Assembly: GCA_963739995.1 (NCBI GenBank)
Contig: CAVUCH010000021.1
Location: forward strand, 248,001-312,000
Source of the DNA: CAVUCH01 sp963739995
GTDB taxonomy: Bacteria; Acidobacteriota; Vicinamibacteria; Vicinamibacterales; JAENWD01
DNA: 64,000 nucleotides
Direction of reading: 5' to 3'
The position numbers and the translations under genes were made by a program. This document shows, in pieces, positions 20,884-33,462 of this stretch. The notes beneath the pieces are model-generated. The model searched no databases. It saw only the letters and a list, made by a program, of their open reading frames with translations, and was not told the DNA's origin. Positions within the stretch are counted from its first letter, which is position 1. Each line of letters opens with the position of its first letter.

Positions 20884-21156
20884 CTAGCGGCCGGCGGTCG
20901 CCTCGGCCTTTTTCTTGTCTGCGCGGGCCTTGGTCGCGGCCTTACGGCCCTCGACGGTCTGCGCACCGAACTTCTTCGTGAACCGCTCGACGCGGCCCTC
21001 CGTATCGAGGAGCTTCTGCCGGCCCGTGAAGAATGGGTGGCAGTTCGAGCAGATTTCCAGGTGCAGCTCGTTCTTGGTCGAGCGCGCCTTCCAGGTCGCG
21101 CCGCACGCACAGCGTGCGTCGACCTCATGGTACTTCGGGTGGATCTCGGGCTTCAC
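20884..21156 (-). CDS. rpmE: 50S ribosomal protein L31, zinc-binding form
   Basis: Ribosomal large-subunit protein. MKPEIHPKYHEVDARCACG at the N-terminus and EICSNCHPFFTGRQKLLD are the L31 signature; the Cys pairs (CACG, CSNC) indicate the zinc-containing C+ form rather than the zinc-free paralogue. A basic Lys/Ala-rich tail (~residues 68-90) is longer than in E. coli (70 aa). Monocistronic, with its downstream side toward the mrfB end. Confidence 0.96.
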   Translation of the reverse strand: MKPEIHPKYHEVDARCACGATWKARSTKNELHLEICSNCHPFFTGRQKLLDTEGRVERFTKKFGAQTVEGRKAATKARADKKKAEATAGR

Positions 21157-21197
21157 TGCAGGCTCCTCGCGTGTTCGGGCAAAACGTAATTATACCA

Positions 21198-21317
21198 GAG
21201 GGCTAAAGGCTCACCAGAGGGGCTACAAGGCTCAAAGGCGAAGGGCTAAAGGACCCAAGCCTTCAGCCTTCGGCCCTTAGCCCTTAGCCCTTAGCCCTTA
21301 GCCTTTAGCCTTCAAGG
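21198..21317. repeat. opposed heptanucleotide repeats (GGGCTAA / TTAGCCC)
   Basis: 21198-21255 holds degenerate GGGCTAA/GGGCTAC units; 21256-21317 holds TTAGCCC units, four of them near perfect. The arms are inverse complements and could fold into a hairpin upstream of rpmE. The tract ends inside the last codons of the aldo/keto reductase gene. Confidence 0.85.
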
Positions 21318-22277
21318 GACCGCCCAGTCCCTCTCCCACCGGTGTTCCTTCAGCCGCTCGAGCAGCTCTGCCGGCAGGGGCTGGCCATCACTCGCGGCCA
21401 GGTTGGCCCGGACGTGGGTGGGTCGCCGCATCCCCGGGATCGTGGTCGTAACAGCAGGATGATGGAGGATGAACCGCAAAGCCAGTTCGGGCAGCGTCTG
21501 GCCCGATGGCACGAGCGGCATCAGCCGGTTCACCCGGTCGAGCGTCCCGCGCAGTTGCGGCGGGGTGAAATACAGGTTCCGCCAGTCGCCCTCTGGCCAT
21601 GTCGTGTCGGGGCGCAGCGTCCCGGTCAGGCTGCCTTCGTCGAACGGCACGCGCGCGATGACGGCGATGCCGTGCTGCTGGCAATAAGGGAACAGGACAT
21701 CCTCGGGATCCTGATCGAAGATGTTGTAGACGACCTGCACGCAGTCTACGAGGCCTGATTCGAGCGCCTCGAGCACGTTCGCGGGTTCCCACCGGTTCAC
21801 GCTGATCCCGAAGCTGCTGATCAGCCTCTCTCGCTTGAGGTCGTCGACCGCCCGCTTCCAGCCTTCGTCCCCGGCCCACGCATCGCTCCAGACGTGCAGC
21901 TGCTGGACGTCGAGCGTCTCGATGCCCAGGTTCTGGAGGCTCTTCTCCGTGTACTCGCGGATGTGACCGGGCGGGAAGACGTCCGCAATGGGCGTCTCGG
22001 CCTTTCCGGGCCAGACGAAGTCCTTCGGTGGCACCTTGGTGGCGACGTAGAGCCGTGTCCCAGGATGACGCCGCAGCGCCTGCCCGAGCAGTTCCTCGCT
22101 GTGGCCGCGCCCGTACGCCCAGGCGGTGTCGAAGAAGTTGCACCCGAGCCCGATGGCGACGTCGAGCGCTTCGAGCGACTCTTCGTCGTCGGACCCCGTC
22201 CATCCTCCCATGCCCCACATGCCGTAGCCCATCTCGGAGACTTGCCATCCTGTCCGGGGGTATGTACGGTGGCGCAT
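21312..22277 (-). CDS. aldo/keto reductase
   Basis: NADPH-dependent oxidoreductase of the AKR (beta/alpha)8 type. Catalytic tetrad residues are visible: Asp and Tyr in FFDTAWAYGRGHSEELLG (~residues 48-65), Lys in LYVATKVPPKDF (~78), and His in VQQLHVWSD (~127). The C-terminal cofactor region HHPAVTTTIPGMRRPTHVRA matches YghZ/Tas-like members. At 321 aa it is full length. The substrate is unknown. It is divergent from the kinase gene, with about 95 nt between starts. Confidence 0.9.
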   Translation of the reverse strand: MRHRTYPRTGWQVSEMGYGMWGMGGWTGSDDEESLEALDVAIGLGCNFFDTAWAYGRGHSEELLGQALRRHPGTRLYVATKVPPKDFVWPGKAETPIADVFPPGHIREYTEKSLQNLGIETLDVQQLHVWSDAWAGDEGWKRAVDDLKRERLISSFGISVNRWEPANVLEALESGLVDCVQVVYNIFDQDPEDVLFPYCQQHGIAVIARVPFDEGSLTGTLRPDTTWPEGDWRNLYFTPPQLRGTLDRVNRLMPLVPSGQTLPELALRFILHHPAVTTTIPGMRRPTHVRANLAASDGQPLPAELLERLKEHRWERDWAVP

Positions 22278-22346
22278 CTCGCGACTATACCGTGTGACGG
22301 ACGGCGAACGGTAGGCGGCCAGCGGCTCCGTGTAACAACATTCCCG

Positions 22347-22352
22347 TATACT
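22347..22352 (+). promoter_or_regulatory. -10 element (TATACT) before kinase gene
   Basis: TATACT in CCGTATACTGCGG, 21 nt before the ATG at 22374; no -35 is recognised. It would give a leader of about 15 nt. Confidence 0.35.
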
Positions 22353-22373
22353 GCGGGCTCACAGCGGCCCAGC

Positions 22374-24164
22374 ATGGCACTCGCCCCCGGCACACGCCTC
22401 GGCCCGTACGAAGTGCTGTCTCCGCTCGGTGCGGGCGGCATGGGCGAAGTCTACCGTGCGCGCGATCCCCGCCTCGGGCGCGACGTCGCCATCAAGGTGG
22501 TGCACAGCAAAGCAGCGGACGACCCGCTCGTTCAGGAGCGCTTCGAGCGCGAAGCCCGCGCCGTGGCGGCGCTCGCGCACCCGAACATCCTCGCGCTGTT
22601 CGATGTGGGGACGACCGACGACGGCGTCACCTTCGTCGTCACCGAGTTGCTCCAGGGTGAGACGCTGCGGCGACGCCTGGCGGCCGGAGGGCCGCTGCCG
22701 GTCCGCCGGGCGTTGGAATACGCTGCCCAGGTCGCCCAGGGGCTGGCGACGGCCCACGAGCGCGGGATCGTGCACCGCGACCTCAAGCCCGAGAACCTGT
22801 TTCTGACCGAAGACGGGCGCGTGAAAATTCTCGACTTCGGGATCGCGCACTGGGACCAGCGTGGCGCTGATGCCGCCAATGAGATGACGGTCGCCGCCAC
22901 GCAGCCAGGCGCCTTCGTCGGCACGCCTGGCTACGTGTCACCCGAGCAGGCGGAGGGCTCGGCACCCACACCGCGCTCAGACGTGTTTTCGCTGGGCATC
23001 GTGCTGCACGAGATGCTCTCGGGCAGGAACCCGTTTGCGCGGCGGACTGCGTTCGAAACGCTGACCGCCATCCTCCGGGAGGATCCGCCTCCGCTCGACA
23101 ACGTGGCGGGTCTCCCAGCGGGTGTACCCCGCCTGATCGAGCGCTGCCTGCAGAAGCGGCCGCTGGACCGCCCTGGATCGGCCGCCGATCTGGCCTTCAT
23201 GCTCGAAACGCTCGGAACACGTGTCGAGGTCCCCGTGGCACCGGTCCCCGCCGCCACGATCCAGGCGGGAGGCGGCGCCGCACTCGTGCCCCTGGGGCGT
23301 CGTCTCGCACTCCTGCCCGGCGCCGTGATGCTGCTATTTATCGCCGCCACGTGGGCGTACGTGCACCTGATTTCCGGCCGGCTCGTTTCGCAGCAGATCG
23401 ATGCCGAGCTGGGGAGGGTGCAGGCCATCGTCACACGCGTCCACCAGGACCGGCTCACGGGCTTGCGGCTCGCGGCGCGGCTCGTGGCGTCCTTTCCGGA
23501 GCTGAAGGCGCTCTTCGAAACGGACACGGCGACGATTCGCGACTACCTGCTCGCGTACCAGCAGCGGAACCCGGGTACGGGGATCCTCCTGGCGTTCGAT
23601 CCCGCCGGCGAGGCGCTCGCGCAAACCGACCAGACCACGCCGTCCGCAGAGAAGATGTCGCTGCAGGCGTTGCTGGATGCGCCGAACGCGATGTCGATCG
23701 TGACGCTCGCCGGGAAGCCGCACCATGCCGCAGCCGCGGAATCGGAGGCGCGTGGCACCGTGTTCGGGCACGTGGTCGCCGCGGCGCCCGTGGATGCCGC
23801 CTTCGCACGGGCGCTCGGAGAGGCCACACAGGACGACGTGGTGCTGCTCGCGCGAGATCAGGCGCTCGCGACGACACTGCGCATCGGGCAGGCGCCGTGG
23901 ACTTCGCTGGCCCAGTGGCGGGCGCAAGGCGGCCGCACCGATGCGACGGTGCGCATCGACGTTGGAGGCCAGCGCGTCGCCGCCCGCGAAGTCCTCCTCC
24001 AGCGCGACCCGCCGGTGTCGGCCGTGCTGCTCAAGTCGGATGAACATGCGCTCGAACCCTACCGTCGCATGCAGCGGGGGATTGTGTTGATTGGACTCGC
24101 CGCGATCGTACTCACGATCGCGGGCTCCGTATGGTTCGCCTCCAACCGAGGTCAGCGCGCGTAA
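22374..24164 (+). CDS. membrane Ser/Thr protein kinase with Cache-like sensor domain
   Basis: Hanks-type kinase at the N-terminus (residues ~11-275): glycine loop LGAGGMGEVYRARD, AIKVV with the ATP-anchoring Lys, catalytic loop HRDLKPENLFL, DFGIAHW (Mg-binding), and GTPGYVSPEQAEG (APE-like). After a TM helix (~310-332) comes a ~230-residue segment with the pattern of a double-Cache extracytoplasmic sensor (RLTGLRLAARLVASFPELKA to DATVRIDVGGQRVAAREVLL), closed by a second TM helix (VLIGLAAIVLTIAGSVWF). So the kinase is cytoplasmic and the sensor external. No PASTA domains. Start ATG 22374 matches the kinase N-terminus; the open frame upstream is antisense to the aldo/keto reductase. Confidence 0.93.
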   Translation: MALAPGTRLGPYEVLSPLGAGGMGEVYRARDPRLGRDVAIKVVHSKAADDPLVQERFEREARAVAALAHPNILALFDVGTTDDGVTFVVTELLQGETLRRRLAAGGPLPVRRALEYAAQVAQGLATAHERGIVHRDLKPENLFLTEDGRVKILDFGIAHWDQRGADAANEMTVAATQPGAFVGTPGYVSPEQAEGSAPTPRSDVFSLGIVLHEMLSGRNPFARRTAFETLTAILREDPPPLDNVAGLPAGVPRLIERCLQKRPLDRPGSAADLAFMLETLGTRVEVPVAPVPAATIQAGGGAALVPLGRRLALLPGAVMLLFIAATWAYVHLISGRLVSQQIDAELGRVQAIVTRVHQDRLTGLRLAARLVASFPELKALFETDTATIRDYLLAYQQRNPGTGILLAFDPAGEALAQTDQTTPSAEKMSLQALLDAPNAMSIVTLAGKPHHAAAAESEARGTVFGHVVAAAPVDAAFARALGEATQDDVVLLARDQALATTLRIGQAPWTSLAQWRAQGGRTDATVRIDVGGQRVAAREVLLQRDPPVSAVLLKSDEHALEPYRRMQRGIVLIGLAAIVLTIAGSVWFASNRGQRA

Positions 24165-24199
24165 CCAGCGACTCCCGAAATATCAACACCCGGAACGCC

Positions 24200-24862
24200 T
24201 CAATGCTTATAGCTCTCGGGGGGGTACTCCTGCCCGTGTTTGTTCTTGTGCGTGGCGGAGACGAAGCTTGACTCGTCGAGCGTCAAGTCCGGCGCAGCGG
24301 CCGCACCGGCGAGGCTCGTGATTTCCGCCGTGACCGCCCGGGCGCGGTTCGAAAGGGCTGTCACGCGATACCGTCCTGGGGGCAAGTCGAGCGTGTAGCG
24401 GCCGTCGGGACCCGCGAGCGTGACGTACGGAGTCGGTACGACCACGATCAGGGCGGTCATCTGCGGGTGGATGTTGCAGAACACACGGTACGCGGCAGCC
24501 GTCGTGAACGTGCGCGAGCGCGACGCTCCCGCACGATACAGGCCCAGGTCGAAGGGCTGTGGCGCCGCCAGCGAGAACACGTTGTGGAAAATCAGATCGT
24601 CGTTCGGGAACTCTACCGTCGATCCGACAGGAATGGCGATCACGCTTGGCTGAAACGTCTTGTTCTTCTGCCGCAGCGTGAATCGACCGGGCCTGCGAGG
24701 CGCGGCGACGTCCATCGGCTCCGCGTAGACGACTGCCGTCGCAGGTCGCGCGCCGCTGGCAACGGTCGTTCGGATGACGCCCGAGACGGATCCCGCCCGG
24801 GCAGCCGCGGCTGGCAGCAGCACGAGGGCGGCGAGCACGAGAGTCGAGGCGGATGACTTCAC
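24200..24862 (-). CDS. secreted cupredoxin-like protein with carboxypeptidase-regulatory-like tail
   Basis: Signal peptide (residues 1-23, cleavage near AARAG). Residues ~55-140 have the pattern of a type I copper site: FPNDDLIFHNVFS (first His) and YRVFCNIHPQMTALIVV (Cys, His, Met). This suggests a blue-copper electron carrier, as in plastocyanin-like methylamine-utilisation proteins. The final ~70 residues (GPDGRYTLDLPPGRYRVTAL) resemble a beta-sandwich regulatory domain of the CarboxypepD type. Begins with GTG 24862. It lies 6 nt downstream of the porin-like gene, so the two form an operon. Electron-transfer partner unknown. Confidence 0.75.
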   Translation of the reverse strand: MKSSASTLVLAALVLLPAAAARAGSVSGVIRTTVASGARPATAVVYAEPMDVAAPRRPGRFTLRQKNKTFQPSVIAIPVGSTVEFPNDDLIFHNVFSLAAPQPFDLGLYRAGASRSRTFTTAAAYRVFCNIHPQMTALIVVVPTPYVTLAGPDGRYTLDLPPGRYRVTALSNRARAVTAEITSLAGAAAAPDLTLDESSFVSATHKNKHGQEYPPESYKH

Positions 24863-24868
24863 AGGCTC

Positions 24869-26287
24869 TCAGAACTTGTACGCCAGGACCCAGTCCACGT
24901 GGTGGTTGCGCCGCTCGTTCCCGGCCCCGGGCAGCGTGGCCAGCCAGCGGTACTCGAAAGACCCCTGCAGCTCGGGAGTGAGCGACACGATCACGCTGCC
25001 GTACGCGCTTCTGTTGCGTCGGCGGGGGAGCGCGGTGCTGCTCACCCCGCGCAACTCGTCGAGCCCTGCGCCGCCGTGAAATGACAATCGCGGGGACGCG
25101 AACAGCTGCAACTCCGCCCAACCCCCGGAGGCGCGCGCATCGAGCCCCGTCGCACCGCCGAACGCGTCGATGTTCTCGCCGCTGAAGACCTCACCGGCGA
25201 TCCCGACGCGCTCGTGCCGCAAGGCGAAATCGAACGCCGCAGCCCAGGCGGTTACCGAGCCGTCGACGCGACGTTCGCTCCCATGATGCCCGGACACTCC
25301 GATACTCACCACGCGCCGCGCGTCCACATCCGCCGTCGAATCGAACGCCAGCCGTCCTTCGAACGCGGGCCTGCGCGAGCGCTCACCGGGGAGGGCCGGG
25401 GGAACGAACCGGTAATCTTCGCCAGGAAAATCTCCGCCAATCGGCGCCACGAGCGCGCCCGCTACTCGCACGCCGGCGCCCAGGTCCCGCTCGACCCGCA
25501 CCTGCGGCGCCCGGAGGTACAGGTTCCCCGACCGGAACAGCGACGGAAAAGCGAACGCGGCAAGCGACGTGGGATCGCGTGGCGCCAGCACGACATGATC
25601 CTGACCGATCTGGAACGCAGTGCGGCTCGTCTCCAGCCGCGCGAAACCCACGAGGAGCCGTGGCAGCGCCATGACCTGACCTGTCTGGAACCCGGGCACT
25701 CCGCCGAAGAAGTCCGCCACGACCGTGCCGCTGGTGCGGAAGCTGCCAAGCGTGGGCCCGTGCGCGGCCAGGCCGACCCTGGTCTGGCGCATGCCCAGGC
25801 TGAACGTTCCCTCGCGGGCGGCCGCCGGTGGCACCGCCACGATGTTCGGGTTGTCGAGCCAGTTGGCTTCACCGGAGTTGAAGAACGCGGTCGCGTGCAG
25901 CGTGCCGAACAGGCGTAGCGGCAGGCGGGAGCCGGACTCGACCTTCACTTGAGACAGCTCGGCGATCTGCTGGGCGAGCACCTGCGCGGAGACATCGGCG
26001 ACCGCCGGCTGGTCCTGTGGATCCGGGGTCAGCGGCGCCGGCAAGGCAGGAGCTTGAGCGCCATCCGTCGGTGCCGCCGTTTCCGGGCTCGTGACGACCG
26101 GTACGGCGCGCGCCGCCTTCAGCAACTCGACTTCGGCGCGCAACGCCTGCAGCTCGCGCCGCAGGCTCGCGAGCTCGCGCCCGATGTCGTCAGGCGTCGT
26201 CTGCGCGGCTGCGGTGCCCGGGTTGGCAGTCACTGCGACACACGCGAGCGCCAGCACTGTCCACGAACACGACCAATTGCGGAGCAT
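24869..26287 (-). CDS. outer-membrane porin-like beta-barrel protein with N-terminal coiled coil
   Basis: Signal peptide to ~residue 28 (TAAAQ), then a short coiled coil IGRELASLRRELQALRAEVELLKAA, a Pro/Ala-rich linker, and ~350 residues of alternating amphipathic beta-strands. The terminal sequence VDWVLAYKF ends in Phe, as outer-membrane barrel proteins do. The coiled coil plus barrel resembles SlpA/OprP-like porins and the DcaP family (coiled-coil N-terminus). A substrate cannot be assigned. The cupredoxin-like gene follows on the same strand with a 6-nt gap. Confidence 0.7.
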   Translation of the reverse strand: MLRNWSCSWTVLALACVAVTANPGTAAAQTTPDDIGRELASLRRELQALRAEVELLKAARAVPVVTSPETAAPTDGAQAPALPAPLTPDPQDQPAVADVSAQVLAQQIAELSQVKVESGSRLPLRLFGTLHATAFFNSGEANWLDNPNIVAVPPAAAREGTFSLGMRQTRVGLAAHGPTLGSFRTSGTVVADFFGGVPGFQTGQVMALPRLLVGFARLETSRTAFQIGQDHVVLAPRDPTSLAAFAFPSLFRSGNLYLRAPQVRVERDLGAGVRVAGALVAPIGGDFPGEDYRFVPPALPGERSRRPAFEGRLAFDSTADVDARRVVSIGVSGHHGSERRVDGSVTAWAAAFDFALRHERVGIAGEVFSGENIDAFGGATGLDARASGGWAELQLFASPRLSFHGGAGLDELRGVSSTALPRRRNRSAYGSVIVSLTPELQGSFEYRWLATLPGAGNERRNHHVDWVLAYKF

Positions 26288-26455
26288 GTCTGTGCCCTCC
26301 GGTTGGAATCGTCCGGGATCATAACGGAGGTATCACGTCCTGCGGTCGGGATCTTGACAGACGGAAGCGCGAGGGCCGGACAGTGTTCGCAGCGGGGATG
26401 AGAACGTCACATTCTCGGCCGGCGATCGGTGTTCAGCTGCGGGACGTCGGGCGGT

Positions 26456-27409
26456 TCATCCGTCTGCAGCGACGGCATTGCTCGCGCTGCACAGGGACGC
26501 CACCTCGGCGGCGCAACCCCACGACAACGTGACACCCGCACCACCGTGCCCGTAGTTGTGGACGATCGGCAGCCCGTCGAGTCGCTCGAGTTCGAGGCGA
26601 ACCGTCGCCCGGCACGGTCGGATGCCCACCTTATGGGCCCGCACCGGCGCAGTCGCCAGCAACGGGATCAGCCGCCCGCAATGCTCACGGATGGACGCGG
26701 CGCTCGCCTCGTCAACGCTGGTGTCGTACACATGCTCCTCGGCCGTGCCGCCGAGAACGACATCGTGCAGGCGCGGGATGATGTAGGTGACGGTCGCTTC
26801 ATCGAAGCGGAACTCGGACACGTCCGACGCCTCGACCACGGTGATCTGCCCGCGCACCCCGAACAGCTCCTGGTCGTGGCACAGGTCGCGCGCGCCAAGT
26901 CCGGTGCAGTTCACCACCAGCTCCGCCTCTCCGCTCATCTCGCCGAGCGATTCGATTGTTCGTTCCATGAAGACGGCACCGGCCGCGAGCACCCGTTGTT
27001 CCAGCCATCCGAGATAGATGGACATGTCGATGACGGGAAGACGCATGGCATAGCCGTCGGCGTATCCTGACGGCAGTTCGTCCCGAACCGGGCGGCGAAA
27101 CCCAGGCACGACGGAGGCCCACGGCGGATCGTCCACGGGATCGCGAAAGAGTTCGAGTCCGTCCCGCATCACGATGCCGGTCGAGCGATCCGCCGAGAGC
27201 CTGACGAACTCGTGTAGCGTCACGCCCGCCCAGGCTCGCACGCGACCTGCCGGCTCCGCGCGATACGGGTACCAGATGGCCGCCGCGACCGCAGATGTCG
27301 TCTGGTGCGGACGCTGCCGGGCGCATATGTGCACGGCATGTCCGGCCTCGATGAGCCGCAGCGCCGACGACAGACCCGACACGCCCGCGCCAATCACGAC
27401 AATCTGCAT
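26456..27409 (-). CDS. FAD-dependent oxidoreductase, D-amino-acid oxidase type
   Basis: Oxidative deamination of a D-amino acid or related amine is likely. MQIVVIGAGVSGLSSALRLIE is the FAD-binding dinucleotide fold at the extreme N-terminus. AAAIWYPYRAEP resembles the DAAO active-site strand, ELVVNCTGLGARDL a mid-domain signature, and IVHNYGHGGAGVTLSWGCA the C-terminal FAD site of DAAO. At 317 aa it is close to family size (~340). ATG 27409 is chosen because the Rossmann motif must be N-terminal; the frame extends to 27466 with no plausible content. Its neighbours are unrelated. Confidence 0.88.
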   Translation of the reverse strand: MQIVVIGAGVSGLSSALRLIEAGHAVHICARQRPHQTTSAVAAAIWYPYRAEPAGRVRAWAGVTLHEFVRLSADRSTGIVMRDGLELFRDPVDDPPWASVVPGFRRPVRDELPSGYADGYAMRLPVIDMSIYLGWLEQRVLAAGAVFMERTIESLGEMSGEAELVVNCTGLGARDLCHDQELFGVRGQITVVEASDVSEFRFDEATVTYIIPRLHDVVLGGTAEEHVYDTSVDEASAASIREHCGRLIPLLATAPVRAHKVGIRPCRATVRLELERLDGLPIVHNYGHGGAGVTLSWGCAAEVASLCSASNAVAADG

Positions 27410-27556
27410 GGATTCCAGGGTAGAACGAACGCGCAAGGACAGACGAGCGAGTCTGCTCGATCGCATGCCTGAGCCCTTCGAACGAGTGGCTGGCCGGGGC
27501 GGCGCCTCTCGTTACGGTGAGGCCCGGTGTCGGAGCTCTCGAGCTCCAACAGGAAA

Positions 27557-27586
27557 GGGCGGGGCAACGTCTCCGTCACCCCGCCC
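27557..27586 (-). terminator. strong GC hairpin downstream of rho
   Basis: GGGCGGGG (27557-27564) and CCCCGCCC (27579-27586) form a perfect 8-bp stem with a 14-nt loop. Read on the minus strand the stem is followed by TTTCCTG. It lies about 75 nt past the rho stop and could end the tig-to-rho transcript. Confidence 0.5.
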
Positions 27587-27659
27587 CTGTCAGGCGCGTT
27601 GCAGAATGGCACACGGCACCCGCATTGTGCATCGTGCACTTCTGCATGCCGTGAGGGGT

Positions 27660-28916
27660 CTACTTCCCGTTCGCCATGGCCCCCAGGAAGTCGGAGTTCG
27701 ACTTGGTCTTGCCCATCTTCGACAGCAGCAGCTCCATCGCCTCGACCGGCGACAGCGGGTTGAGCACCTTGCGGAGGACCCACACACGGTTGAGATCTTC
27801 CTTCGCGATGAGGAGCTCCTCTTTCCGCGTGCCGCTCTTCTGGATGTCGATCGACGGAAACACGCGACGATCCGTGAGTTTCCGATCGAGGTGGATCTCC
27901 ATGTTGCCCGTGCCCTTGAACTCCTCGAAGATGACCTCGTCCATCCGGGAGCCGGTGTCGATGAGCGCCGTGGCGACAATCGTGAGCGAGCCGCCCTCCT
28001 CGATGTTCCGCGCCGCGCCGAAGAAGCGCTTCGGACGCTGCAGCGCGTTGCTGTCGACACCGCCCGAGAGCACCTTGCCCGATGGCGGCACGATGGTGTT
28101 ATAGGCGCGGGCGAGGCGCGTGATCGAATCGAGCAGGATGACGACATCCTTCTTGTGCTCGACAAGCCGCTTGGCCTTCTCGATCACCATCTCCGCCACC
28201 TGCACGTGGCGCTGCGCGGGCTCGTCGAAGGTGGAGGAGATGACCTCGCCCTTGACCGACCGCTGCATGTCGGTGACTTCCTCGGGCCGCTCGTCGATGA
28301 GCAGCACGATCAGGTACACCTCGGGATGGTTCGTCGTGATGCTGTTGGCCAGGCTCTGGAGCAGCATCGTCTTGCCCGTGCGGGGCGGCGCGACGATGAG
28401 GCCGCGCTGGCCCTTGCCGAGCGGCGTGAGCAGGTCCATGACGCGGCCCGAGAGGTTCTCGGCCTCGGTCTCGAGCTTGACGCGCGTCTGCGGGTACAGC
28501 GGCGTGAGGTTCTCGAAGAACACCTTCTCGCGCGCCTTCTCGGGCGGCTCGAAATTGACCGCTTCGACCTTGATCAGGGCAAAGTAGCGTTCCCCGTCCT
28601 TCGGCGGCCGGATCTGGCCTGAGACGGTGTCCCCCGTGTGCAGATCGAACTTCCTGATCTGGGACGGCGACACGTAGACGTCGTCGGGCCCCGGCAGGTA
28701 GTTGTAATCCGGCGCCCGCAGGAAGCCGAATCCGTCGGGCAGGGTCTCGAGAACGCCCTCCGAGAAGATGAGGCCGCTCTTCTCGGCACGCGCACGGAGG
28801 ATCTCGAAGATCAGCTCCTGCTTGCGCATGCCGGTCGCGCCCTGCACTTCCAGTTGTTTGGCGAGCTGGGTGAGGGCCGACACGCTCATGTCCTTGAGCG
28901 TGGAGAGGTCGATCAC
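27660..28916 (-). CDS. rho: transcription termination factor Rho
   Basis: Hexameric RNA-dependent ATPase that releases RNA polymerase. N-terminal helical region with GATGMRKQELIFEIL, the RNA-binding cold-shock-like domain (EGVLETLPDGFGFLRAPDYN), Walker A GQRGLIVAPPRTGKTMLLQS, Walker B VYLIVLLIDERPEEVTDM and the Q/R-loops SITRLARAYNT and PSGKVLSGGVDSNALQRPKR are all present. Starting at GTG 28916 gives 418 aa, the size of the E. coli protein, and overlaps the engB stop by 4 nt (GTGA). GTG 28976 would add 20 residues but overlap engB by 64 nt. No good Shine-Dalgarno precedes either start. Confidence 0.96.
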   Translation of the reverse strand: MIDLSTLKDMSVSALTQLAKQLEVQGATGMRKQELIFEILRARAEKSGLIFSEGVLETLPDGFGFLRAPDYNYLPGPDDVYVSPSQIRKFDLHTGDTVSGQIRPPKDGERYFALIKVEAVNFEPPEKAREKVFFENLTPLYPQTRVKLETEAENLSGRVMDLLTPLGKGQRGLIVAPPRTGKTMLLQSLANSITTNHPEVYLIVLLIDERPEEVTDMQRSVKGEVISSTFDEPAQRHVQVAEMVIEKAKRLVEHKKDVVILLDSITRLARAYNTIVPPSGKVLSGGVDSNALQRPKRFFGAARNIEEGGSLTIVATALIDTGSRMDEVIFEEFKGTGNMEIHLDRKLTDRRVFPSIDIQKSGTRKEELLIAKEDLNRVWVLRKVLNPLSPVEAMELLLSKMGKTKSNSDFLGAMANGK

Positions 28917-29548
28917 CTGGGTCGGGGCGTCAGTCTTGGCGGGTGGCTGCTTAAGAGCCGGTCCATCGTTTTCCACAGGTCTTTCATTCCTTCGCCGGTG
29001 GCCGCCGAAACCGGCAGCACCGGGCCGTTGAACGCCGTCTCCAGGGCACGCTGGGCGCGTGTGCGTTCGGCACGCGTCAGCTTGTCGTACTTGGTGGCTA
29101 CCACCGCGGCTGGCGGGCCGAGCCGCGCCAGCCAGTCGTGAGCAGCGATGTCGTTGTCGAGCCCGGGATGCCGCGCATCGACGAGCAGGATGGCCCCGGC
29201 CGCGGCCGGCGGCCGCGCGCGTCCGGTACCCTCCCACGAGCGGAAGTACGCCGTCGTGAGTGTTTCAAACGCTTCCGCGGAGGGCCGTCCCCCGCGAGCG
29301 TATCCATAGCCCGGCAGGTCCACGAGGTAGAAGGGCCGTGCGAGCCCGCCCGTCACCCTGAACAGGTTCACCAGCCGGGTCTTGCCGGGCTTCGCGCTCG
29401 TGCGCGCGAGCGTCCGGCCGATCAGCGCGTTGATGAGCGTGGACTTGCCGACGTTCGATCGGCCGACCAGCGCGATCTCCGGTGTCCCGTCGTTCGCAAA
29501 CCCCTCCGGGCCGGCGGCGCTCGTGATGAACTCGGCTTCGATGCGCAC
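28913..29548 (-). CDS. engB: ribosome-biogenesis GTP-binding protein YihA/YsxC
   Basis: Small GTPase needed for 50S subunit assembly. G1 VGRSNVGKSTLIN (residues ~27-39), G2 Thr in KPGKTRLVN, G3 DLPGYGYA, G4 TKYDKL and G5-like VSAATGEG are all intact. I place the start at GTG 29548, giving RIEAEFITSAAGPEGF right after the initiator, as in the family; TTG 29563 would add five residues, and neither has a clear ribosome-binding site. It lies 39 nt downstream of lon, and its stop overlaps the proposed rho start. lon-engB adjacency is common in bacteria. Confidence 0.95.
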   Translation of the reverse strand: MRIEAEFITSAAGPEGFANDGTPEIALVGRSNVGKSTLINALIGRTLARTSAKPGKTRLVNLFRVTGGLARPFYLVDLPGYGYARGGRPSAEAFETLTTAYFRSWEGTGRARPPAAAGAILLVDARHPGLDNDIAAHDWLARLGPPAAVVATKYDKLTRAERTRAQRALETAFNGPVLPVSAATGEGMKDLWKTMDRLLSSHPPRLTPRPR

Positions 29549-29587
29549 GCTCAGTGGCCACAATCACGACGTCGGAGGATCGCTCCC

Positions 29588-31975
<2,388 letters not shown>

Positions 31976-31977
31976 GG

Positions 31978-32010
31978 GAAATTCGGAGTTCGGACTGGGG
32001 CGTTCGGAAA
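31978..32010. repeat. short heptanucleotide repeat (TTCGGAx) in the lon leader
   Basis: TTCGGAG, TTCGGAC, a diverged unit and TTCGGAA at 7-nt spacing, immediately upstream of the lon ATG. It is the shortest of the heptad tracts in this window. Confidence 0.5.
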
Positions 32011-32139
32011 TTAACTCGGACTCTGGACGGTGGAATGCGTGACAACGCCGGAATCGAGCGGAGCGGACAGGTCGGCGAGCGCCTGATCCGGGTTCACGTC
32101 CGTACTTCCGTCATCCAGGCGGGCCTGCCGGCTGGCGGA

Positions 32140-33387
<1,248 letters not shown>

Positions 33388-33462
33388 TGGGAACCTTTGC
33401 CGCAATCCGAAGCCCGTCGTACGCCCCCGGTGGGGAAGCGCTGTTCGCGGCTCGCGTCCAGC

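Noticed and set aside
28977..29237. Longer rho start in frame upstream of 28976
   Set aside because: It would overlap most of engB and encodes Arg-rich antisense-like residues; Rho homologues begin near the GTG at 28916.
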